The notes beneath the pieces are model-generated. The model was not told where the DNA came from and made no database searches. It saw nothing but the letters and a program-made list of their open reading frames with translations. Shown here piece after piece: positions 18,540 through 25,605 of a stretch of 64,000 bases of DNA; positions within the stretch are counted from its first letter, which is position 1, and each line of letters opens with the position of its first letter. Made by a program: the position numbers and the translations under genes. The stretch covers positions 124,001 to 188,000 of the forward strand of contig NZ_JABBJE010000003.1 of the NCBI RefSeq assembly GCF_014218725.1, given 5' to 3'. The stretch is from Brevundimonas huaxiensis. Lineage in GTDB: Bacteria > Pseudomonadota > Alphaproteobacteria > Caulobacterales > Caulobacteraceae.

Positions 18540-18680
18540 CTTCCTGTTGGGGAGTAGCTTCCGGCGATTCATCGTCGGGGCCGGGTCAACACACTCGCGC
18601 TTGGCGCGTGGTCCGGCCAGCGGAACCGCCGCCTAGCGAGACCAGCGCGTCCCACCGCCGCACCGGCCGGGAAGGGAGGC
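18540..18680 (+). ncRNA. yybP-ykoY manganese riboswitch
   Basis: The leader of mntP contains the conserved core GGGGAGTAGC at 18549-18558, followed by paired helices (CCGGC, GCCGGG, GGTCCGGCC), and then the second core element CGAGACC at 18637-18643 with the closing helix around GCGTCCCACCGCC. These two conserved loops form the Mn(II) site in the yybP-ykoY family. The motif sits directly upstream of an MntP-type exporter, its most common gene partner. Ends are approximate. Confidence 0.82.
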
Positions 18681-18699
18681 GCTGTTCGTTGCCCGGTGG

Positions 18700-19281
18700 A
18701 TGCCCGTCATGACTCCCGTCGCCATCGCCGTCCTGTCCCTCAGCATGTCCACTGACGCGTTCGCGGCAGCGGTCGGCCGTGGCGCTTCGCATCGACCGAC
18801 CCTGCCAGGCGCGGTCAAGGCGGGACTGGTGTTCGGCGTCATCGAGGCCATCACGCCCTTGATCGGCTGGGCGCTTGGCATGGTCGCCGCTGGCCTCGTC
18901 GAAAGGATCGACCACTGGATCGCGTTCGGCTTGCTGGCCGCTGTCGGCGGCAAGATGATCTGGGAAGCGACCCGTCCGCGGTCGGAGGAAGCGGGCGAGG
19001 CGCCCCGCCGGTCCGGACCGTGGGGGCTGATCGCCACGGCTGTCGGGACCAGTATCGACGCTGCCGCCGTCGGCGTCGGCCTTGCCTTCATTGGAGCCAA
19101 TATCTGGGTCATCGCCGCTTCTATCGGCGTCACGACCTTTTTGCTGACCACTGTCGGCATGCTGATCGGTCGGGCGGTCGGCCAGCGCTTCGGCAAAATG
19201 GCCGAACTGATCGGCGGCCTTGCCCTCGTCGCGCTCGGCCTGACTATCCTGCTTGAGCACCTGGGCTTTATCGGCGCTTGA
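18700..19281 (+). CDS. mntP: Manganese efflux pump MntP
   Basis: 193 residues with six hydrophobic helices in the MntP arrangement. The signatures SMSTDAFAAAVGRG (helix 1) and TAVGTSIDAAAVGVGLAF (helix 4) carry the paired aspartates that bind the cation. The protein exports Mn(II) through the inner membrane. It is preceded by a yybP-ykoY riboswitch, so expression should rise with intracellular Mn(II). An in-frame ATG at 18709 gives a slightly shorter start (MTPVAIAVL), and either is possible. Confidence 0.9.
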   Translation: MPVMTPVAIAVLSLSMSTDAFAAAVGRGASHRPTLPGAVKAGLVFGVIEAITPLIGWALGMVAAGLVERIDHWIAFGLLAAVGGKMIWEATRPRSEEAGEAPRRSGPWGLIATAVGTSIDAAAVGVGLAFIGANIWVIAASIGVTTFLLTTVGMLIGRAVGQRFGKMAELIGGLALVALGLTILLEHLGFIGA

Positions 19282-19325
19282 TCTGGCGTGAGCCTGTCCG
19301 CTCCCCGGGGCGCTCCGGCCCGCAT

Positions 19326-19733
19326 CTATGCGATCGAGCCCAGTTCTTCGATCACCGGACACCGGACTCGGCCGCCCTCACTGCAGTCTGCGACGGCCTG
19401 CTTAAGCACCAATCGCAGCCGTTCGAGGTCCGCGATCTTGGCGTCCACGCTGGCGAGGTGGTCCTGGGCCATGTCGCGAACTTGGCAACACGCCTGCACG
19501 CCGGGCTCGCTGAGCGCGATCAGCCGCCGAATGGCGTCGATGCCGAAGCCCAGCTCGCGTGACCGACGGATGAAGCGCAGGCGTTGGGCGTGTTCCGGCT
19601 CGTAGCTCCTGTGGCCGCCGTCGGTCCGGGCCGGGGCTGGCATCAGGCCGATCCGCTCGTAATAGCGCACCGTTTCCAAGTTCACTCCCGCGCTGGCCGC
19701 GAGACGCCCGATCGTCAAACTTCGTGTGGACAT
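19326..19733 (-). CDS. merR: MerR mercury-responsive regulator
   Basis: 135 residues. A MerR winged helix (TIGRLAASAGVNLETVRYYERIGLMPAPARTDGGHRSYEP) is followed by the dimer coil. Cysteines lie at ACCQVRD, ADCSEGG and VRCPVIEEL, which are the positions of the Hg(II)-binding triad in MerR. The gene is divergent from merT across a promoter with a 19-base spacer and a perfect dyad, the hallmark of MerR control: it represses without metal and untwists the promoter when Hg(II) binds. Confidence 0.88.
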   Translation of the reverse strand: MSTRSLTIGRLAASAGVNLETVRYYERIGLMPAPARTDGGHRSYEPEHAQRLRFIRRSRELGFGIDAIRRLIALSEPGVQACCQVRDMAQDHLASVDAKIADLERLRLVLKQAVADCSEGGRVRCPVIEELGSIA

Positions 19734-19738
19734 GGCTC

Positions 19739-19769
19739 TTGATCCCGTAGTGGCTACGGGTTGTAGCCT
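19739..19769 (+). promoter_or_regulatory. MerR-type promoter/operator of merT
   Basis: -35 TTGATC (19739-19744) and -10 TAGCCT (19764-19769) are 19 bases apart, the stretched spacing of MerR-activated promoters. The spacer contains CCCGTAG-TGG-CTACGGG (19744-19760), a perfect 7-bp dyad. Confidence 0.85.
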
Positions 19770-19795
19770 CTAGCAGAAATCGAACGGGAGGCTCC

Positions 19796-20182
19796 ATGGC
19801 CATCGATCAACACCGACCGAGAGATCCTGAGGTCGCCGTCAGCGCCTCGGCGGCCATCGGCGCCGCCGCCTCGGTGTTCGCCTGGGCCGCCTGCTGCGTG
19901 CTGCCCCTCGCTCTGTCGGTGGCGGGCGTATCCTTCGCCGGGGCCGCCGTCATCGCTGGCGCGAGAAACTGGCTGACGCTCCTGGCCGCCGTCATCCTCG
20001 CCGCCGGCTGGTTGCTCCATTGGCGCCGTCTGCGCATGTGCAAGAAGGACGGCGCATGCCGGCGCCCTTCGCGCCTGGCGTTCTGGCTGCTGGTGACCGC
20101 CAGCGTGCTGATCGTCCTGTCCCTGGCGTGGCAGCCCTACATCGAGCCCTGGGCCACGCCCCGACTGGCGGCGATGCGATGA
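19796..20182 (+). CDS. merT: MerT-like mercuric ion transporter
   Basis: 128 residues with three hydrophobic helices. Helix 1 carries the vicinal cysteines (AWAACCVLPLALSVAGVS) that accept Hg(II) in MerT. The cytoplasmic loop has the second Cys pair (RLRMCKKDGACRRPS). Helix 3 is followed by a short C-terminus. MerT moves Hg(II) into the cytoplasm for reduction by MerA, but no merA or merP lies nearby. GGGAGG precedes the ATG, and the stop overlaps the next start (ATGA). Confidence 0.85.
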   Translation: MAIDQHRPRDPEVAVSASAAIGAAASVFAWAACCVLPLALSVAGVSFAGAAVIAGARNWLTLLAAVILAAGWLLHWRRLRMCKKDGACRRPSRLAFWLLVTASVLIVLSLAWQPYIEPWATPRLAAMR

Positions 20183-20397
20183 CGGCCGCCTTCGTTCTGG
20201 AGTCGACGCTGACCTGCCCGCATTGCGGTCATGTCGCGACGGAGACCATGCCCACCGACGCTTGCATCTGGTTTTACGATTGCCTCGGGTGCGGCTTGAA
20301 GCTGAAGCCGTTGCCGGGCGACTGCTGCGTATTCTGCTCCTATGCCGACGTGCCGTGTCCTCCGATCCAAGTGGATGGGAAGGGCTGTTGCGGCTAG
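20179..20397 (+). CDS. GDCCVxC-domain small cysteine-rich protein
   Basis: 72 residues with 11 cysteines. The block GDCCVFCSYADVPCPPIQ defines the GDCCVxC family, some of whose members have selenocysteine in this motif; here it is all Cys. Earlier Cys pairs (TCPHCGH and DCLGCGLKL) resemble a zinc-ribbon-like or thiol metal site. Members are commonly linked to mer genes and probably bind Hg(II) in the cytosol, though no reaction is proven. It is translationally coupled to merT by a 4-base overlap. Confidence 0.85.
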   Translation: MTAAFVLESTLTCPHCGHVATETMPTDACIWFYDCLGCGLKLKPLPGDCCVFCSYADVPCPPIQVDGKGCCG

Positions 20398-20430
20398 GCT
20401 TCGGTGGCATCGCCGCATTCGGAGCTCGCC

Positions 20431-20790
20431 GTGACCGACCACGCAACGCCCAACCTGCCGTCGCGGGACTTCGAAACCACCTCCCGGTTCTACGCCAAGA
20501 TCGGCTTCGAGGAGGGCTGGCGCGACGAAGGCTGGATGATCTTCAAACGGGGCGAACTCACGCTCGAGTTCTTCCCGCATCCGGACCTGGATCCGCTCAC
20601 CAGCAACTTCAGCTGCTGCCTGAGGCTCGACGATCTGGACGCATTTTACGCAGCCTGCCTTGTCACCGGCCTGCCGGAAACCTGTTGGGGTCAACCCCGC
20701 TTGCACCCGCCAAAGGTCGAGGATTCAGGGCTGCGGATCGGCGCGCTGATCGACCCGGACGGGACCTTGGTCCGCCTGATCCAGAACTGA
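20431..20790 (+). CDS. VOC-superfamily (glyoxalase/bleomycin-resistance-like) protein
   Basis: 119 residues from GTG 20431, preceded by GGAG; a GTG at 20404 gives a longer form. The sequence has the beta-alpha-beta-beta-beta repeat of the VOC fold: PNLPSRDFETTSRFYAKIGFEEGWRDEGWMIFKRGELTLEFF and the later IGALIDPDGTLVRLIQN. Bleomycin-resistance-type members bind a hydrophobic drug or metal complex in a dimer cleft. Placed at the end of the mer-like operon, it may be a passenger or a mercury accessory; the ligand cannot be told. Confidence 0.75.
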   Translation: MTDHATPNLPSRDFETTSRFYAKIGFEEGWRDEGWMIFKRGELTLEFFPHPDLDPLTSNFSCCLRLDDLDAFYAACLVTGLPETCWGQPRLHPPKVEDSGLRIGALIDPDGTLVRLIQN

Positions 20791-20836
20791 GGCTTCGCGC
20801 CTTGCTCCGATGCACTCCTTGGGCGAGACTCGCCCG

Positions 20837-21751
20837 ATGAAGACTTCGATCGATCATCTGCCGCCGCGCAAGCAGGTGGAGCTGCGCCGGGTAGTCGAGG
20901 TGATCCGCGAGTCGTTCGCCGAGGCCGTCTCGACCCGCCGGGCCGAGCGGCTGAAGAACGGCAATATTCTCAAGATCATCCTCTATGGCTCTTATGCGCG
21001 CGGCGACTGGGTCCACGATCCGGTCGGACGCTATTTTTCGGACTTCGATCTGCTGATCGTCGTCGATCATGAAGACCTGACCGACGGCGAGTTCTGGCAC
21101 GACGCCGAGAACAAGCTGATGCCGGGCGAGACACTGATCCGCACGCCGGTCAGCCTGATCGTGCACAGTCTTGGCGACGTGAACGAGCAGCTGGATCGCG
21201 GGCGCTACTTCTGGGCCGACATCGTGCGCGAGGGAATCGTTCTGTTCGACACGTCTGGCGCCAAGCTCCACAAGCCGGCGGACTTGAAGGCGAAGGTCGC
21301 CTTGGCCGAGGCGGAACAGCACCTAGAAAAGTGGATGGCCAGCGCCACTGGGGCGCAAAAGGGAGCCCGATTTTTCATCGAGAACGATCAGCCGAACTGG
21401 GCAGCGTTCTTACTCCACCAAGCCTCCGAGCATCTCTATCACTGCGTCCTGCTCGTGGTGACGCTCTACAGCGGCAAGGCGCACAACCTCGCGTTCCTAC
21501 GCAAGAAGTGCGAAGCCATCGACGTCCGGCTGGCCGAGGCTTGGCCACGCGAGACCAAGTTCGAGCGCCGTTCCTTCGAGCTGCTGCGCGAGGCCTATGT
21601 GAAGGCTCGCTACTCCAAACACTACAAGATCAGCGCCGAGGAACTGGCCTGGCTGACGGAGCGGGTCGAGATTCTGCGGGCCGTCGCGACGACCGTGTGT
21701 CAGGAGCGCCTCGACCAGTTGCGCGAGGCGGCGCGCGATGACGACGCCTAG
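20837..21751 (+). CDS. Nucleotidyltransferase-HEPN fusion protein
   Basis: 304 residues from ATG 20837. The N-terminal half is an MNT-type nucleotidyltransferase with ILYGSYARGDWVHDPVGRYFSDFDLLIVV, giving the GS and D-x-D metal site. The C-terminal half (from about residue 170) is a HEPN helical domain (FFIENDQPNWAAFLLHQASEHLYHCVLLVVTLYSGKAHNLAFL). In two-gene MNT-HEPN toxin-antitoxin pairs these are separate, and the MNT protein can AMPylate the HEPN RNase. Here they are one chain. The usual RNase motif R-x4-6-H is not clearly present (RYSKH has three residues between), so nuclease activity is uncertain. Confidence 0.82.
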   Translation: MKTSIDHLPPRKQVELRRVVEVIRESFAEAVSTRRAERLKNGNILKIILYGSYARGDWVHDPVGRYFSDFDLLIVVDHEDLTDGEFWHDAENKLMPGETLIRTPVSLIVHSLGDVNEQLDRGRYFWADIVREGIVLFDTSGAKLHKPADLKAKVALAEAEQHLEKWMASATGAQKGARFFIENDQPNWAAFLLHQASEHLYHCVLLVVTLYSGKAHNLAFLRKKCEAIDVRLAEAWPRETKFERRSFELLREAYVKARYSKHYKISAEELAWLTERVEILRAVATTVCQERLDQLREAARDDDA

Positions 21752-21830
21752 GACCGCCGATCTCACGCCGTAACCGCGACCGATGCACCAGCGAGCGCGG
21801 CTTTGGATCGGCGGTCGCCGATACGGGCGT

Positions 21831-22067
21831 TCAGTGCAGCACTTCGCCGCCGACCGGATCGACCTGACGCAGCTGGCCGGCGGCGTCCTGGACGAAGACC
21901 TCGACCCGCGCGCCCCTGTCGATCAGGGTCGTCGCCTTGACGAGCGCGGACTCGATGGCGTCAACGCTGAAGTCGAAATGCCCCGAGGTTCGGCCGTCGC
22001 GAAGAACCCGCCAGTCGCCATCGCCGCGGATCACAGCGAACTGGATGGTGTCGGGGTGCATCGCCAA
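21831..22067 (-). CDS. DUF2188-like small protein
   Basis: 78 residues: FAVIRGDGDWRVLRDGRTSGHFDFSVDAIESALVKATTLIDRGARVEVFVQDAAGQLRQVD. The pattern of a short beta hairpin, a helix with alternating Ala, and a strand ending VFVQDAAGQL resembles DUF2188, a small family of unknown role common on alphaproteobacterial plasmids and islands. It is the only minus-strand gene in the leading region. No operon partner. Confidence 0.65.
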   Translation of the reverse strand: MAMHPDTIQFAVIRGDGDWRVLRDGRTSGHFDFSVDAIESALVKATTLIDRGARVEVFVQDAAGQLRQVDPVGGEVLH

Positions 22068-22503
22068 GCGATCGCCTCCTTACGCGTCCGCCGGTCATGC
22101 GTGCGGTCGTAGCCAATCTACAGGCCTTCTCTGGGCAGGTTCAAGAAGGCCCTGATCGAGCCGATGTGCAGGGCCAGAAGGTCGGACCGGATCGGGTCAT
22201 GCGCGGGGAGGGCTCCGAGGCGGGGTGAGGGTCTCTCGCCGGCGGGCCAGCCCGCGCGGCCTCTCGAAGGGCTTGATCTGACCGAAAGCCGTCCGTCTTC
22301 CGCAACCGGCGCGGGGCGAGTTTCTTCCCCGGCCTGGCGGCCTCCTCGCGCAAGTCAAGAAACACGCCCCGCCCGGTCCTTCGCATGCGCTGCGGGGTCT
22401 CTCACGCCTGCGGCGCTGCGACCTGCGGGCCGTCCGTCTCCCGGTCCGTCGATCGCCATCGAGGCCGCGGCAGGCGTGGCCCGACAGCAAAGGAGAGACT
22501 TCC
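22068..22503. other. 436-bp gap with no gene seen
   Basis: I see no credible reading frame, tRNA or strong terminator here. The stretch must hold the promoter for DUF736 and ArdC. It lies in the region that would enter the recipient first during transfer, so a structured single-strand promoter is possible, but I could not fold it reliably. Confidence 0.5.
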
Positions 22504-22800
22504 ATGGCCACCATCGGTTCCTTCACCCAGCAAGCAGACGGAAGCTACAGCGGTTCGATCAAGACCCTGACCCTCAACGTCAAGGCGGCCCAGCTCCGGG
22601 CCAACGAGAAGACCGACGACAAGGCTCCAGACTTCCGCATCTTCTCCGGCCAGACCGAGTTCGGCGCCGCCTGGAAGAAGACCAGCCAGCAGAACCGCGA
22701 CTACCTGTCGGTCAAGCTCGACGATCCCAGCTTCCCCGCTCCGATCTACGCCTCCCTGGTCGAGATCGAAGGCGGACACAGCCTGATCTGGTCCCGCTGA
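22504..22800 (+). CDS. DUF736 family protein
   Basis: 98 residues, a clear DUF736 member: [21 protein letters not shown] and [33 protein letters not shown]. The family is almost confined to conjugative plasmids and integrative elements of proteobacteria and lies near ArdC and relaxase genes, as here. The function is unknown; a small beta-rich fold is likely. Its stop is followed by a 10-bp GC-rich hairpin. Confidence 0.92.
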   Translation: MATIGSFTQQADGSYSGSIKTLTLNVKAAQLRANEKTDDKAPDFRIFSGQTEFGAAWKKTSQQNRDYLSVKLDDPSFPAPIYASLVEIEGGHSLIWSR

Positions 22801-22808
22801 GCGAGCCG

Positions 22809-22834
22809 CGGCGGCGCTGACGACAGCGCCGCCG
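22809..22834 (+). terminator. Hairpin between DUF736 and ardC
   Basis: CGGCGGCGCT (22809-22818) and AGCGCCGCCG (22825-22834) form a perfect 10-bp stem with a 6-base loop, followed by a pyrimidine-rich CCCCTTCTTC. It may terminate or attenuate transcription, or stabilise the DUF736 message. Confidence 0.5.
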
Positions 22835-22870
22835 CCCCTTCTTCACATCCCATTTTTCGAGGAGGCCGCC

Positions 22871-23758
22871 ATGTCGCGCCCCGACGAACCCTCACGTTCC
22901 GATCTCCACACCCGCATCACCCGCCAGATCGTCGCCCAGCTCGAAGCCGGCGTCCGGCCCTGGACCCAGCCCTGGGCCGCATCCGAAAGCGTCAGCCGGC
23001 CGCTCAGGCACGACGGCACGCCCTACCAGGGCATCAACGTCGTCCTGCTGTGGGGCGAGGCCGCGGCCCGAGGCTTCCAGTCCGCCACCTGGATGACCTT
23101 CCGTCAGGCGCTGGCGCTGAACGCCTGTGTCCGCAAGGGCGAGCGGGGTTCCACCGTCGTCTACGCCGATCAACTGGTCCGCACCGACGCCGATGACGCC
23201 GGCGAGGAGGCGACCCGGCGAATTCCCTTCCTGAAGGCCTACACCGTCTTCAACGTCGAGCAGATCGAGGGCCTGCCCGCGTCGTACGCTCCGGCGCCGA
23301 CGCCGGTCCTGAACTCGGGTCAACGCCTCGCTCGGGCCGAGGCGTTTTTCGCCGCGACGGGGGCGGAGGTCCGTCATGGCGGCGGATGCGCCTTCTATGC
23401 GCCGGAGCCGGACTTCGTGCAGATGCCGGCGTTCGAGAGCTTCCGCGATCCGGAAGCCTATTACGCCACGCTAAGCCACGAGCTGACGCACTGGACCCGG
23501 CATCCCAGCCGGCTCGACCGCGACTTCGGACGCCGTCGGCACGGAGACGCCGGCTACGCCCGGGAAGAGCTGGTGGCCGAACTCGGCGCCGCGTTCCTCT
23601 GCGCCGACCTCGGACTGGCCCTGCAGCCTCGCGAGGATCACGCCGCCTATCTCGCCTCGTGGCTCCAGGTGCTGCGCGACGACACCCGGTTCATCTTCTC
23701 GGCCGCCGCCCACGCCCAACGCGCCGTGGCGTGGCTCCATGCGCTCCAGTCGGGATGA
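22871..23758 (+). CDS. ardC: ArdC-type antirestriction / ssDNA-binding metalloprotein
   Basis: 295 residues. The N-terminal domain (DUF1738/ArdC-N) reads TRQIVAQLEAGVRPWTQPWAASESVSRPLRHDGTPYQGINVVLLW and binds single-stranded DNA in homologues. The C-terminal zincin domain has the motif HELTHWT (HExxH) with a downstream Glu. ArdC proteins protect incoming conjugative DNA from restriction enzymes. Its place in the leading region relative to the proposed nic site means it would be among the first genes to enter a recipient. AGGAGG precedes the ATG. Confidence 0.92.
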   Translation: MSRPDEPSRSDLHTRITRQIVAQLEAGVRPWTQPWAASESVSRPLRHDGTPYQGINVVLLWGEAAARGFQSATWMTFRQALALNACVRKGERGSTVVYADQLVRTDADDAGEEATRRIPFLKAYTVFNVEQIEGLPASYAPAPTPVLNSGQRLARAEAFFAATGAEVRHGGGCAFYAPEPDFVQMPAFESFRDPEAYYATLSHELTHWTRHPSRLDRDFGRRRHGDAGYAREELVAELGAAFLCADLGLALQPREDHAAYLASWLQVLRDDTRFIFSAAAHAQRAVAWLHALQSG

Positions 23759-23809
23759 TGTCTGGTCTCCGGCGTCAGCTTCAGCCAGCCTTCGCTCAGG
23801 AGGGTGGCG

Positions 23810-24921
23810 ATGGCCGACAACAAGAACCAGCATTTTGTCCCGAAGGCCCATCTGAAGCCGTTCTCGGTCGACGGCGAAGGCAAGGCCATTCACCTGTTCA
23901 ATCTGGACGCCGGCCGGGCCATCCCGAACGCGGCCGTCCGCAAGCAGTGCTCCCACGACTATCTCTACGGTCGGGACGCACAGCTCGAGAGAGCCATCCA
24001 GACGATCGAGGGGCGTACGGGTCAGCGATCCAGCGGCTGGTCATCCAGGGCGCGGACCCGACCGGGCTCGATCGCCTCGTGCTTCGCCGGTTTGTGCTTC
24101 TCCAGCATCTGCGGACCGAGGCCGCGTCCGTCAGCGCCAGCCAGATCGCCGCCGCCCTGGCGCAGCTGCCGGGGGTCTTACCGGACGGGGCGGCGTTCGA
24201 CCCGAAGGCGGCGATGCTCGAGGCGGTTCAGGCGGCGATGCTGTTCTATGCGCGCTCGATGAAAATCGTGGACGATCTGCAGATGACGCTCGTCCGGAAC
24301 CGGACCGCCACGCCGTTCGTGACCTCCGACGATCCGGCGGTTCTCACCAATCGATGGCACCTGCAGAACCCCCGGGCGCGCGGGCTGGCGTTCGGGGTTC
24401 GCAGCGGCGGCGCGGTGATGCTGCTGCCGCTGTCTCCGGAGCTGCTCGTCGTCTTCCACGATCCGGGCGTCTACGCCGTTCCGCATCAGGACGGCGTGAT
24501 CGAGTTGCGACGCGAGGACGACGTGCTGGCGCTCAACGACCATCAGATCCTGAACTGCGCGGCGAACCTGTTTTTCCGGAGATGGGAAGACCGCACCGTG
24601 GTCGCGGGCGCGGTGAGGGAGGCGGCCGACCGTCGCCAGACCCCGCGACACCGGACGACCTATGCGGTCCGGGACGAGGTCGTCGGCGAGCACGTTCGCT
24701 ACGAAGTGCGCCCCCTGGCCGACATCGTTCCGCAGGCCGATCGGGATGTGCTCGTGCACACCGAAACGCTCCGCGCCCGGCCCGCCCGATGGCCGAGGTT
24801 TCTGCAGTATCGGCGGGACGGCCGTCTGTACTCCAACGGAACGCGCACCGGGTTCGTGCGCGAAGGATGCCTCGCAGCGGGCTTCGTCGAGGGTGCCGGC
24901 TACCGACGCGTCAGGGTCTGA
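23810..24921 (+). pseudogene. DUF4238 family protein, frameshifted
   Basis: The start ATG 23810 follows AGGAGG. The first part (MADNKNQHFVPKAHLKPFSVDGEGKAIHLFNL) is a typical DUF4238 N-terminus, and it runs in one frame to about 24013. The rest (from GSAIQRLVIQGADPTGLDRLVLRRF to the stop at 24921) continues in the -1 frame. The break lies in the G-run at 24010-24013; one extra G would restore the frame (IEGAYGSAIQRL). About 370 residues are expected for the intact protein, with a conserved TPFVTSDDPAVL core. The function of DUF4238 is unknown. The defect is either a real mutation or a sequencing error. Confidence 0.8.
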
Positions 24922-25032
24922 ACCCTCCGGCTGGGGCGTCCGGCAGGACGGCGGGCGAGCGGCCGTCTTCGGTCGCCGAGGGGAGGGCGGCTACACCTGA
25001 GGCCTACGGGGCGAGGGGGGTGACGGTCTAGG

Positions 25033-25070
25033 GCAGGATAGGCTTTGCGCCGGCAATGTCTGACAAAGCC
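25033..25070 (-). other. Candidate origin of transfer (oriT) with IncP-type nic site
   Basis: On the minus strand 25040-25033 reads TATCCTGC, matching the IncP/RP4 nic consensus YATCCTG/Y. The wider match is CCTATCCTGCCC, identical to my recollection of RP4 oriT. Directly next to it is an inverted repeat GGCTTTG (25041-25047) and CAAAGCC (25064-25070), placed like the relaxase-binding repeat of RP4. It lies 39 bases before mobC and the relaxase gene. Confidence 0.75.
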
Positions 25071-25078
25071 CCCGACCG

Positions 25079-25600
25079 ATGGACCGCCTCACCCTTCGTC
25101 TTCCACCTGATCTGGCGCGCCGCTTCGACGCCGCGGCGGCCGGTCGCGGCGGGCGCTCGCGGTTCCTGCGCAGCCTGATGGAGGCGGCCGCCCAGGCGCC
25201 CGTGCCCGAAGCTCCGGACCGTCCGCCGGGCGGCGGGGCCGGCAAGCTGACCCTGCGCCTCGGGGCGGACGACCTGGCCCTGGTCGAGGCCGTGGCCGCC
25301 GGCGTGGGCCTGTCCCGGACCCAATGGTGCGTCGCCCTGATCCGCCGACGTCTCCATGGGTCGCCGCAGTTCAGTCCGCCGGACGCGATCGTCCTCATCG
25401 AGGTTCAGCGCGAGCTCCGGCGCATCGGCGTCAACGTCAACCAGATCGCCCGGGCCCTGAACACGGCGGTGATGGAGGGCCAGGTGCTCGACCTGGAGAC
25501 CGCGCAGCTGGCCGCCTTCACCGAGGAGATTCGCCGCCATCTTCTCGGGCTGCGCGACGCCTTCGAGGGCAATCTCGCCTATTGGGCGTCCGAGCCTTGA
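25079..25600 (+). CDS. mobC: MobC-like relaxosome accessory protein
   Basis: 173 residues with two ribbon-helix-helix-like segments: an N-terminal one (DRLTLRLPPDLARRFDAAAAGRGGRSRFLRSLMEAA) and a central one (KLTLRLGADDLALVEAVAAGVGLSRTQWCVALIRRRL). The C-terminal part has the MobC signature LRRIGVNVNQIARALNTAVMEG. Such proteins bind oriT and melt or bend DNA so that the relaxase can reach nic. A duplicated RHH unit in one chain is less common than a single one. The gene starts just beyond the proposed oriT and ends 5 bases before the relaxase start. Confidence 0.88.
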   Translation: MDRLTLRLPPDLARRFDAAAAGRGGRSRFLRSLMEAAAQAPVPEAPDRPPGGGAGKLTLRLGADDLALVEAVAAGVGLSRTQWCVALIRRRLHGSPQFSPPDAIVLIEVQRELRRIGVNVNQIARALNTAVMEGQVLDLETAQLAAFTEEIRRHLLGLRDAFEGNLAYWASEP

Positions 25601-25605
25601 GCCCG

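Noticed and set aside
23386..23800. N-terminal part of a 511-codon frame upstream of DUF4238
   Set aside because: It is an out-of-frame reading of ardC; only the part after about 24013 is real DUF4238 sequence.
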